Shown here piece by piece: positions 1 to 9,400 of a DNA stretch of 64,000 nucleotides (positions are counted from its first letter, which is position 1; every line of letters starts with the position of its first letter). Location: contig CAJFCV020000003.1 in assembly GCA_904066235.2 (NCBI GenBank), positions 2,480,001-2,544,000 of the forward strand, given 5' to 3'. A program made the translations under genes and the position numbers. The DNA comes from Bursaphelenchus xylophilus (taxonomy: Eukaryota > Nematoda > Chromadorea > Rhabditida > Aphelenchoididae). The notes beneath the pieces are model-generated. The model was not told the origin of the DNA. It searched no databases and saw only the letters and a list, made by a program, of their open reading frames with translations.

Positions 1-57
1 CACCAAAATCAGAGCGGCGCAATTGGAGCACAAAATAGTGTCTTAGTTAATACTTAC

Positions 58-453
58 CTGCCAACAGTGTGCGTGACTGCAATTCGGTCGAAATTCTCGG
101 AGAAGAATGCCCAGTAACTCTTCGTGTCACTGCCTGGGGGAGCCAAACGAAAAGGGCTGAAATCTCAAAAATTTGATTTTTTTCACCCTAAAATTTCGAA
201 ATCAGCTGAATTTCAAAGCCAAAAAAACCCACCGCGATGCACTCCATTGTTTTCTTTCAAGGTCGAATGTGTAATTTTGGAGATGTGGGTTTCCGTAGTG
301 CTCGAATCCGAAAATCTCGGCACCTTTCACGCCCTCAGGCAGGTACTCGGCCAGCTCAGGGCAATCACTGAAGAGAAACCCTGCTATGAGGGCGCCATAT
401 TGTTGAGCCAAAGTCTCCGAAATTAGGGCGATGACGAGAATTGGGAGCTTCAT
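58..453 (-). CDS. P1: 5' end of a Thr-rich-stalk family paralogue (runs off the left edge)
   Basis: Two exons are visible, 453-233 and 156-58. The remaining exons lie beyond the left edge. The start is the ATG at 453, which opens a hydrophobic signal peptide (MKLPILVIALISETLA). Exon 1 carries the family motif CPELAEYLPEG and ends in phase 2. Exon 2 has the conserved YWAFFSENFDRIAV block and also ends in phase 2 at a GTAAG donor. The ISETLA signal peptide resembles type A copies P2 and P4 more than P3 and P5. The family is not recognised; secretion or surface display is inferred from the signal peptide and from the complete paralogues. An alternative is that this is the front of a broken copy, which cannot be judged from 400 bases. 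Confidence 0.6.
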
Positions 454-904
454 CAAGAAGCGACTGGTCGGTGCAAAATTTTGTGAAGAAAGTGGGAAAA
501 GGAAAGTTGAAGCGTCAAAGAGTTCATGGGTTGGGAAAGAAATTTCGCTTCGGGGCTGGGAAAAAAGAATTTTTTTGGTGAATTTAAAAAATTTTTGAAA
601 TTTTTTGCTTCGGGACTTGCAAAACTATAATATTAAAGGGTATCGTGGACCCGAAATTTCGTTGACCCGACCTGTCGCGACCCGAGTGGTCCCTGACCCG
701 AAATGTCGTAGCGCCGGTAAAAGGCGTAAAAGTCCACAGTGCAATGGGAAATTTTGCTTTTCTCGCAGTGCACGTCCCAAAATGAACTCCGGTGACGTTG
801 CGAACGGACAACATAGTGTTCAGTCAAGGGTCGAGATTATTTTTTCTTTATTCACGACATAATGACATAAAATATTTTCACTTCATTTGATGGAGTTTTC
901 TCGT
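454..904. other. Intergenic region between P1 start and P2 end
   Basis: This stretch holds the P1 upstream region (conserved palindrome at 461-470) and the P2 3' flank. The P2 polyadenylation signal is AATAAA on the minus strand (846-851). Around 650-715 there are short degenerate repeats of the type GACCCGAAAT. The segment near 780-830 matches the 3' flank of P5 (30060-30110), so 3' flanks were copied along with the genes. No further gene is seen. Confidence 0.6.
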
Positions 905-3900
905 CTACTGATAATCTCGGCTTTCCGTTTTCTTGAATCTAATAGATGAGGTTTTGTGGGTCGGAACAGAACGATCAAGAGACTTGGTTCCGCTCTTTCC
1001 TTTCTTGGCTTTCTGAAAAAAAAAATTTGTTGATTTTTTCAACAATGCAGAAAATCTCTCACTGTACAACAATTGATTGCCCATTGCACAGTGCAGTCAC
1101 AATTTTTTTTAATTTCCTCCCTTACCTTGGACGACTTCTTATTTCCCATTGAAGAGCGAGTATCCGTCTTTGTCTCCACATCAGTACCACTCGTCTTCGT
1201 CGATTTTCTCGTCGACCTACGACGGCTTTTATTAGAGGCCTTCAACTTTCTATCTTTTGCCTTTTCTTTCTAAAAACCCGGTGCGTTTATGGGGCCTAAA
1301 CAAGTTCTTTACCTTGTCCTTTCTTCTTCTGTAGACCACCGCAATTACAATGGAACTAAGGAAGAGAAGGGCGAGCAAGCCGAGGATCGAGCCAACAGTG
1401 ATGTAGATAGTTGTCTTGTTCGATGACCCCACCAACTCTTCGAAGCTAAAAATAGACGATCATATTACGTTTGGAAGGGCTTTAAAATAGTCGGCCGGCT
1501 CTAGAATAACTTACTGTGCAGGCAACTCTGTGGTGACGTAAGATATATTACTTGTACTTGTCTTAGCATTTGGTTCAATTGTTGTTGGCGATAGAGTAGG
1601 TGGTACTTTAGTGGACGTTGGAGTGGTAGACTTGGTCAATGTCGTTGTTGGAGTAGTTGTGGTGGTGGTTGTTGCTGTAGCCTGAAAATTTCTGTGTCAC
1701 AATCGAGCGGGGTCACAACCCAAAGGTTCACAGAAGCTGCACTGTGCGGAAAAATCTCGATCGCACAGTGCACACCTTTTGTTCACTGTGCATTCTGCCC
1801 ATCGCAGAACCGGGAAAAACTTTTCCAACGATCAAGAGCTTCTTGTCACTTTCTTCGGTATGCCCATAAACTTACCGTGGTGGGTACTGTATTAGACGTG
1901 GTGGTGGTGGTAGTAGTGGTGATAGTACTCGTTGTTGTTGTGGTTGTCTAAAAATAAAAATTGCACTGTGCAAAAAATGGAAAGCAAGTTCACACGGTGC
2001 AACAAAAACAAATAATTCCCGCCGAAAATGCGCACACAAATGACAAATGCGTCGTAAAAGTTGTAATGTGCAAGATTTTTCATTCAGTGGAAAAAGAAAT
2101 ATTTTTTTGAGGACAATTTGATCAAAAAATAAAGTCTTTTCTGCACGGTGGAAAACAATTTTCAAGCTACTGTGCGTTCTGCGAAAATTTTAAAAATCAA
2201 AAATTTGTTCTCGTTTGCTTCAGCCCAGCCATAGACTTACCGTGGAAGGTACTGTAGTAGACGTTGAAGTGGTAGTCGTGGTGGTGGTGGTAGTCGTTGT
2301 TGTTGTGGTTGTTGTGGTGGTCTGAAAATAAAATTTTTAATCATAATTTTTTTTCACTGCCCTATGCAGTCAAAAAAATACTGTATCGCAGAGTAAGCAA
2401 AAAATTGGCAAGAAAAATATACCGTGGTAGTGGTAGTAGTGGTAGTGGTGGTTGTGGTGGTCTAAATAAAACTTACAATTACAGCAAAACTTTTTAATTG
2501 TATTTTTTTTTTCAGCCTGCACGGTGCAATCAACAAAAAAACAGTTTGCACTGTGCGGCTTAGATCAAACTTTGCTTTGCACCGTGCATGGAAAATAAAA
2601 ATAATTTCCACCTACCGTAGGCGGTTGGCCGTCAAAACGGACATACGCATAACGATAGTATTTGATGTCTCCATAAAGTGTCGGGTCGCAGTTTCTTCCA
2701 AGCCAAACGAATATAGACTAAAACATGGTTAGAATTCCCAAAAAAAGCGAAACAACTTACAAGCGGATAAATAACGCCTGGTTTGGCTCTGGCAAAAACT
2801 CCAATTGATTTGTTGCATGGCTGGTCGTGCGCTCCCTAGAATAATAAAAGAAAGTCTTTTTTTACATACAGGATGTATGTAAAAGTACTAAACAGTACCA
2901 GTTATTTAAAACGTGGGAGTACTAAGCATCAAAACAACACCATTAACGCCAAAAGCCATATTTTCACCTCGTACTGTATAGTACCAGATAGTACTATAAA
3001 GATGGAAGCTAACATGATTTTCGAAATCAGCACCCCCGAAAACCCCGCGGCTTGCAGTCGCAAAGCGATGACGGGCGATTCCGAGGCGCGACGATCCGCT
3101 ATTATTTTCCCGACAGACTGATATCCTCAAAATTTTTTTATCGCACCGTGCATTTTCAGTCTGTCGGGAAAATAACGGCAGGGTAAAAGTTCCTTATTCT
3201 GGCCACAACTTATAACTTTGCGGAAACTGGTCAGAATTAGCCCAAATTGAGCGTGCAGGCTGAATTCATCGCTGTCAATGCCCGGACAGTGGATTTAGTT
3301 AGTGAGGTATCTTCTTTTTTACGTACCACCTTACCCTTCAAAAACGGCTGCAGCCTGTGATTTTACACTTTATACGATGAAACATGTCCGGAACTCAACT
3401 TATTGCCTCCGTATATTAGCATTTTCATAAAGTGCCTGGACTTGTTTTCGCTTTCGCACAGTGCATCTTGAACTTTTGTCGCCAACGCACTGTGGATTTT
3501 TGTCTTCGCGCACCGTGCAAACCTCGAAAAAGCCGATTGCACTGTGCACATTTTTGATCAAAATCGCCGCGGCGCAGTTGAGAAAAGCTTACGTCGCAGC
3601 GATATTTCAAATGCACAGTGCAAAACCAAAGAAAGGCCAATGCACGGTGCAAAAAATCGCGGGCGTTTGTGCACAGTGCGCGCAGCGACAAAAGTCCAGG
3701 CACTTTGTGAAAATGCTAATAGAACTAAATGAGTCGTCATGGCCTTCGTAGGTACCCTTAAAACTATAGAGCTATTATAGTAATTCAGTGCCAGCTAGGT
3801 CGAAGCGTTTTTTTCCTAACTTTAGTGCCCAAGCTTGGGCGCAGTTCGCGGAGTACCTTTGTTGTGGCCAAAATAAGAAACTTTTTCCGAATCAGAAAAA

Positions 3901-4824
3901 ACGAATATGATTTTTGGAATCTACGCCATCCAGTACCCTTCGGGGTCCCTTTCAACTCGGGGTCTCTTTCAACTAGGGATCTCTTTCGATGGCTTTCATT
4001 TCCTTACCTCTGTCAAAATTTGAAAAAGCTGCATACATTCCCCTTTGGGAGGCAAATAATACATAATATCCACATCGCGCTGGTAGATGTTTCCTTGACT
4101 GTAGTAGGGGGTGTACCATGCTCGTTCATAAATCTGTTCGTATTCGCGGGGCTTGCCCCGACTTCGTAAAAACCAATTCTTAACAAGGGTTTCTTCGTCA
4201 TCTCTCCAATAATACACCGCGTCTCCGATCATAAAGACCGGCTGGAACATTTTGTTATTTCCAGCCATCTCAAAGCTTTGCTCGGGCGCGTCAAACCAAT
4301 AGTAAAAAATTGTGCTGAAAAGATTACTGTGCCTTCAAAAAAACTTAATTTTTGACAAATTTCACCGAAGTGTGAGCGTCGCACTTGGAGTAAAAAATAA
4401 CTTTTGGTTCATACTTACCCACCGCGGCCAAAGTACGTAACTGCAATCCGGTCAAAGTTTTCGGAGAAGAATGCCCAGTAACTTTTCGAAAGGCCGGTAT
4501 CTGGATACAAACGAACAGGCCTGAAACCACAAAAAATTGTCTTTTTGGTATACAATTCAGCTCAAAATTAGGAAATCAGTCGAATTTTAAAAGAAAACTC
4601 CACTCAGATGCATTCCATTGTTTTCTTTCAAGGTTAAATGTGTAATTCGTAAGATGCGGTTCTGAGAAGTGCTCGAATCCAAAAACCTCGGCATGCTTTA
4701 CACCCTCAGGCATGTATTTGCCCAGCTCAGGGCAATCGAAGAGGAACTCTGCTATGCGGGGGCCAATTGTTTCGTAAGCCAAAGTCTCCGAAATTAGGGC
4801 GATGACGAGGATTGGGAGCTTCAT
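905..4824 (-). CDS. P2 (type A): predicted type I membrane protein with Thr-rich stalk
   Basis: Twelve exons: 4824-4604, 4520-4419, 4314-4008, 2835-2761, 2717-2616, 2461-2423, 2321-2241, 1947-1876, 1681-1515, 1445-1313, 1269-1126, 1012-905. All phases join and give 516 residues. Order: signal peptide (about 1-17), ectodomain with one conserved Cys in each of exons 1, 3, 4 and 5, Thr-rich stalk (exons 6-9, likely O-glycosylated), membrane span TIYITVGSILGLLALLFL, then a basic Ser/Thr/Lys tail with TDTRSSMGNKKSSK. The start follows the conserved upstream palindrome, and AATAAA lies 54 bases past the stop. The large intron between exons 3 and 4 holds nested MITEs (3182-3888). The family is not recognised; a surface or glycocalyx role is inference. 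The intact frame and close match to P4 argue against a pseudogene. Confidence 0.72.
2868..3050. repeat. Dispersed repeat with TACTATATAGTA-like palindromes (short copy)
   Basis: It matches 10030-10180: both share the blocks AGTACTAAGCATCAAAACAA and GATTTTCGAAATCAGCACC. It lies in an intron of P2. No coding potential is seen. Confidence 0.6.
3053..3181. repeat. CAGTCTGTC-family MITE pieces
   Basis: A right end (TTTTCCCGACAGACTGAT, to 3121) and a left end (CAGTCTGTCGGGAAAATAAC, from 3157) flank a segment that is also found at 13100-13170 in P3. The segment lies in a different intron in P3, so it has moved between introns. The left end serves as insertion target for the MITE at 3182. Confidence 0.6.
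3182..3888. mobile_element. GGTAAAAGTTCC-family MITE carrying a nested MITE
   Basis: Terminal inverted repeats GGTAAAAGTTCC / GAAACTTTTTCC bound an element that is about 400 bp elsewhere (25806-26205, 14599-14997, 10868-11268). This copy is longer because a 304-bp element (3416-3719) sits inside it. The right flank GAATCAGA equals the left flank of the 25806 copy, and the left flank AACGGCAG resembles the right flank of the 13.2-13.7 kb copy. It looks like a recombinant of two insertions. Confidence 0.8.
3416..3719. mobile_element. TA-flanked MITE rich in GCAC-N-GTGC motifs
   Basis: Inverted ends TTAGCATTTTCATAAAGTGC and GCACTTTGTGAAAATGCTAA are bracketed by TA. Sister copies of the host MITE read straight through as CCGTATAGAAC, which gives an exact empty site. 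TA duplication fits the Tc1/mariner superfamily. The 304-bp body holds at least seven GCAC-N-GTGC motifs. Confidence 0.85.
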
Positions 4825-5122
4825 CAGGAAGCGACTGGTCGGTCCGAAATTTTGTGAGGAAAGTGGGAAAAAGAAAGCCGAAGCTTCAAAGAGTTCATGG
4901 GTTGGGAAAGGAATTTGCGTAAAAGTTTATAATTCAATAAACTTTACTGTCCGACAAAATGGAAATTTCTTTTTTACACTGTGCAAAAAACAACCAAAAA
5001 ATCGTATTTTCAAACTGGAACATAAAAAATTTTTGGGATTTCCAAAAAATGAAAAAAATTTTTGCACTGTGCAATAGGCTTTTTTCTGCTGTCGCTCGCA
5101 CCCTGACATTTTTCGCACCAGG
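4825..5122 (-). promoter_or_regulatory. Upstream region of P2
   Basis: The conserved palindrome (4832-4841 on the plus strand) lies eight bases before the P2 ATG, as in the other paralogues. Further up is a block (TTTATAATTCAATAAA, near 4926-4941) shared with the P4/P5 divergent region. From about 4975 the sequence becomes GCAC-N-GTGC repeat DNA. Promoter function is inferred only from conservation between copies. Confidence 0.45.
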
Positions 5123-6121
5123 GGCCAATTAGAGGTGGCAATCGGGCTGGGCCGGCCCGGCCGGGCCCGGTGATTGGGCCGGGCCGGGCCGGGCCTGAGC
5201 AGATTTGAAAAAGCCCTGGGCCGGCCTGACCGCTTCGGCCCGCGGGCCGGAAGGTAAGTAAGTAGAAAATTTTTAATGCTAAACCAGCAAAATAAAGCAC
5301 AAATTCTTTGTAGAATGGATGGAAATTAGATTAAACCTTTTTTGACTTATCCGCTGTTTTACTACCTTTTAAAATTATGTATATGTAACTTATTATGTAT
5401 ATGTAAAATCCCACCCAAATATGCAAGGGTCGGGCAAAAATCTTCGAATTTTTTTATGATAAATTTAAAAATTTCACTCTAATTTTGATTCCTTGATGTA
5501 AATGAAAGTGTTTAAACAGTTTTTGGTTAACCATGTAGCCTTATAACGTCCATATTTTTATATAGCTAACTCCTATAGGATTAAAAAATTCAACACAATC
5601 CAACTTTTTGGCTAGGTTTTAGCTACCTGTACGGATGTTCCAGTCATCCGACTAGACTTTTTAATTTCACGCAGACACACGTAAAAACCTTCTGGAAAGC
5701 ATAAGAACTTCCAGTAGAAAGTTCAAAGACTTTTATCCAACTTTTCTGTATTAGCGGGCCAAACCGGGCCGGGCCGGCCTGGGCTTTCACCGGGCCGGGC
5801 CGGGCCTGAGCAAATTTGAAAAAGCCCAGGGCCGGCCTGGTCACTTCGGCCCGCGGGCCGGGCCGCAAAAATCGGCCCGGCCCGGCCCGATTGCCACCTC
5901 TAGGGCCAATGCGCTATCTGAAAGTTAGCTGAAAATGGTAGGGCGCAGCCCCCAAAACTGGCACGGGCGCAGCCCCGAAGCCGAAACTTAGCTCCGGCGA
6001 GCTGCGAAACGTTGTTTTCCGAGCTGCCCTCGAGATGCGAGCTGCGCCCATGCCAGCTTTCCGAGCTGCGCCCTACCATTTTCAGCTAACTTTCAGCAAA
6101 CTTTCAGATAGCGCATTGGCC
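5123..6121. mobile_element. MITE with GGCCAATGCGCTATCTGAAA ends, split by another element
   Basis: The left end is at 5123-5129 and continues at 5911 after the inserted 5130-5902 element. The right end is the reverse complement, ending at 6121. The inner arms extend through GTTAGCTGAAAATGG and GGGCGCAGC. The body is about 200 bp of GC-rich, self-complementary sequence. No clear target duplication was found. A related degenerate sequence is at 33538-33775. Confidence 0.75.
5130..5902. mobile_element. hAT-like MITE with GGCCC-repeat arms
   Basis: Ends TAGAGGTGGCAATCGGGC and its reverse complement are flanked by the 8-bp duplication GGGCCAAT (5122-5129 and 5903-5910). An 8-bp duplication and TAGAG ends fit the hAT superfamily. 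Both arms are packed with GGGCC/GGCCC, while the centre is AT-rich and non-coding. It sits inside the MITE spanning 5123-6121. Confidence 0.88.
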
Positions 6122-6437
6122 GCAGTAGTGCCTAGTCGGGTAGAGGGCAGCTAGGAGAGATCGACGGGGGATAAGGCCCGGATTGACGTAATAACAGCCA
6201 ACTGGGATATAGCAAGTATATTTATCCAGCAAACGTCACAAAAGCACACAATGCAACAACAGCGTGGATAGTCTCGGGTAGTCGGAGGAAGACCAGGGAG
6301 CCGACCGTCCACCGAGCCGGAGGAGTCCGGCGATTTTCCAGAAGGACTCGTATATAGCAGCAAACAAAATTTTGTTTTCTTTATTCACGACGTAGTAATG
6401 TAACGTATTTTCTCTTCATTTCGAGCTGTTTTCTCGT

Positions 6438-9400
6438 TTAGTGAAACTCTTGTGTACCACCCGTTGTCTTGAACCCAAGCGATGAGGTTTTATAGGTTGG
6501 AACAGAACGGTCGACAGACTCAGTTTGCTTCTTTCCCTTCTTGGCTTTCTGAAAAAAAATTATGGAATTTTCTCCGTATTGTTTTGTAACAATGCAAAAA
6601 AAATACAGTGCGCGACAAAATTATAACCGCACTTTAGAAATTGCTGTAACTTTTTTGGTTGTCAATAGAAATGTGTCATATTTGGCTCCAATATGCACTA
6701 GTGTCTCACGAATCATGTGCCAAAAAATTATTTCGGGAAATTTCCCCAATTTGGAAAAAATTGAAAAAACCAAAATTTTGATGATTTTCTATGCGACAAA
6801 ATTATAACCGCACTTACGAATTTGGTGAATTAGCCTAATTAAATCAATGAATAACAATAACTAATGTTTATTTACGTTGCCTGAGGCTTCAATAACGTCG
6901 ATTGAATAGCCGGGAATATTCTGGGCAAAGTTTTTTTAGCCTCTTCTGGCCAATATTGTGCCAGAATCGGAAAAGTGCCTATTTTAGCTCAGGTAGGCCA
7001 TTCGGACAGAGTTTGCCAGCATCTAACTGAGTAACCCAGAAGCCTATAACACATCTAAACGTTCTGGGAAAAAGGTGCGCCACTGCAGCAGAGCAAGGGC
7101 TGATATATCCGCCAAGTTTCCAACTCCAATATCCCTTGGGCTCATATAAGCTAAGAAATAGGCCTCAATTGTAGCAGTAAAGCTATGATGGAGGTTGTAA
7201 GACACAGCTACGTCATCACTGGGCGTCGTATGAAGTTGTGGCCTCAGCTGGCCGGGTCCACGGCAGAGCGCGGCCGAGATTTTCCAAGGTGACATTGGCA
7301 AAATAGGTTGATCAGTGAAAGGTTAGTTTAACATCATTACAGTGCCGAAATCCTTGAAGATTTTATGGCCAAATGATGTACCTGACGGCTTCACACATGA
7401 CCCACATTACAGACGTGAAATCAGAAGAGAAACGCATTACTTCCCGCGCCGTAACGTTTTAGGTGGCTTGCTGATAATCTTTCGGCGCATTCGAAGAACC
7501 GGAGTGCTTCCGTTGGAGGCCACATCAACTCAAATAAGTATCCTTGAGTACTAGGGAGCAGAGATTGCCACGGTCAAAATTTCGGCTCCGGCTCCGGCTC
7601 TTAGCTCCCAGAGCCGGAGCCGAGGCCAAATTTGCAGCTCCGGCTCCCGGCTCCCATGAAAAGCTTAAAAAGGCTTGCCGCTCCGAATCTCGGCTCCCAT
7701 GCAGAGAATTTTTTAAAAATATTTTCCCAAAAATAAACGTTGCTAGTGCCAGAGGTCATACAGCCAAGGTTTTTGCAGCCAAGTCATACGCAACGCATTT
7801 CTCCGTAGTATTTATTTGGTTTAACAAGATCACGAAATTTTTACTTTTCTGAACGCTGAGAAGCCTGGCTCCAACTTTGGGCTCGGGAGCCGGAGCCGCA
7901 CCCAAAATTTCCGGCTCCGGCTCTGGCTCCCGGCTCGGAGCCGGAGTCGCTCAGAGCCGGAGCCAAGAGCCGGCTCCGGAGCCGTAGCAATCTCTGCTAG
8001 GGAGTCTTAGGCAAGCATCGGGTAACGTATTGGCAACCAGACTACACGTAAATGCAGGGCAGGGCTCGCGTATACCTTAGCTGGTCGACAAAGCTGTTTC
8101 TTAAACGACAAGGAATTGCTATCCCGGACGAGCCCATGCGTCCCTTGGATTCAAATCCGACAGAGAACATGTGGGGCTTCCTGGTTTGTTAACTACACCG
8201 CGACAACAAGCATTATGCTACAGTAACTGAGCTAAAATAGGCACTTTTCCGATTCTGGCACAATATTGGCCAGAAGAGGCTAAAAAAACTTTGCCCAGAA
8301 TATTCCCGGCTATTCAATCGACGTTATTGAAGCCTCAGGCAACGTAAATAAACATTAGTTATTGTTATTCATTGATTTAATTAGGCTAATTCACCAAATT
8401 CGTAAGTGCGGTTATAATTTTGTCGCATAGAAAATCATCAAAATTTTGGTTTTTTCAATTTTTTCCAAATTGGGGAAATTTCCCGAAATAATTTTTTGGC
8501 ACATGATTCGTGAGACACTAGTGCATATTGGAGCCAAATATGACACATTTCTATTGACAACCAAAAAAGTTACAGCAATTCCTAAAGTGCGGTTATAATT
8601 TTGTCGCACACTGTATCTGGCACTGTGCAACAATCATTACCCATCGCTTCAGTGAAGTCAACACATTGGCCTGAGCCGTGCAAGCAACAAGGAAATATTT
8701 TATTTTATTTCCAACTGCACCGTGCAGAAAAGTTTTTGCCGCACAGTGCAAAAAAAAATCAAAAAAAAAATTCTGGTTGCACAGTGCAGTCACAAATTTT
8801 TTCAATTTCCTCCCTTACCTTGGACGACTTCCGATTCCCCATTGAAGAGCGAGTATCCGTCCTTGTCGTCACATTAGTGCGGCTCACATTTGTCGAAGTT
8901 CCCGTCGTCGTAAAACTATCCTTTTTTGGTCCCTTCAACTTTCTCTTCCTTTTCCTTGCTTCCTGAAAAATTCAGTGCGATTATGGGGTCATTTTTTTTA
9001 CCTTCTCCTTTCTTCTTCTGTAGAGGAAGACCAGCGCAATTGAGCATAAAATAAGGAGGACAAGGGCGAGCAAGCCCAGAAGGGAGCCAGTGAAAATGTA
9101 GGCAGTTCGGTGGTTGGCTGGCAAAACCCACTCTGCGGGGCTAAAAAGGAAGTATTTTTCGGGTCTTGATGTACTTCTAGCATGAATTTCTATTAAGTTT
9201 TTCTAGGATATATTCGAAATTTTTGAAAAAAAATCTGTTTTACAAAAAGAAATCCGATTTCATTTACTCTGATGGATAATACCACAGAATCTAGGATAAA
9301 ATTACAATAAAAATGACAACATTCATGAGATTTGAACCTCGGTAAAATAAAAAATAAAAATATAATAGAACAAACAATTATTATAACCCCCGTCGAAAAA

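Larger units (their letters stand above)
6606..8613. mobile_element. Tc1-like transposon remnant in the last intron of P3
   Basis: Ends CAGTG...CACTG are flanked by TA (6604-6605 and 8614-8615). The terminal inverted repeats are nearly 390 bp long, and the left arm contains an inverted copy of the transposase C-terminal region. The paralogous P4 intron at about 16560-16600 has the uninterrupted sequence, so the empty site is known. A hAT-like MITE (7559-7996) lies within it. Confidence 0.9.
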
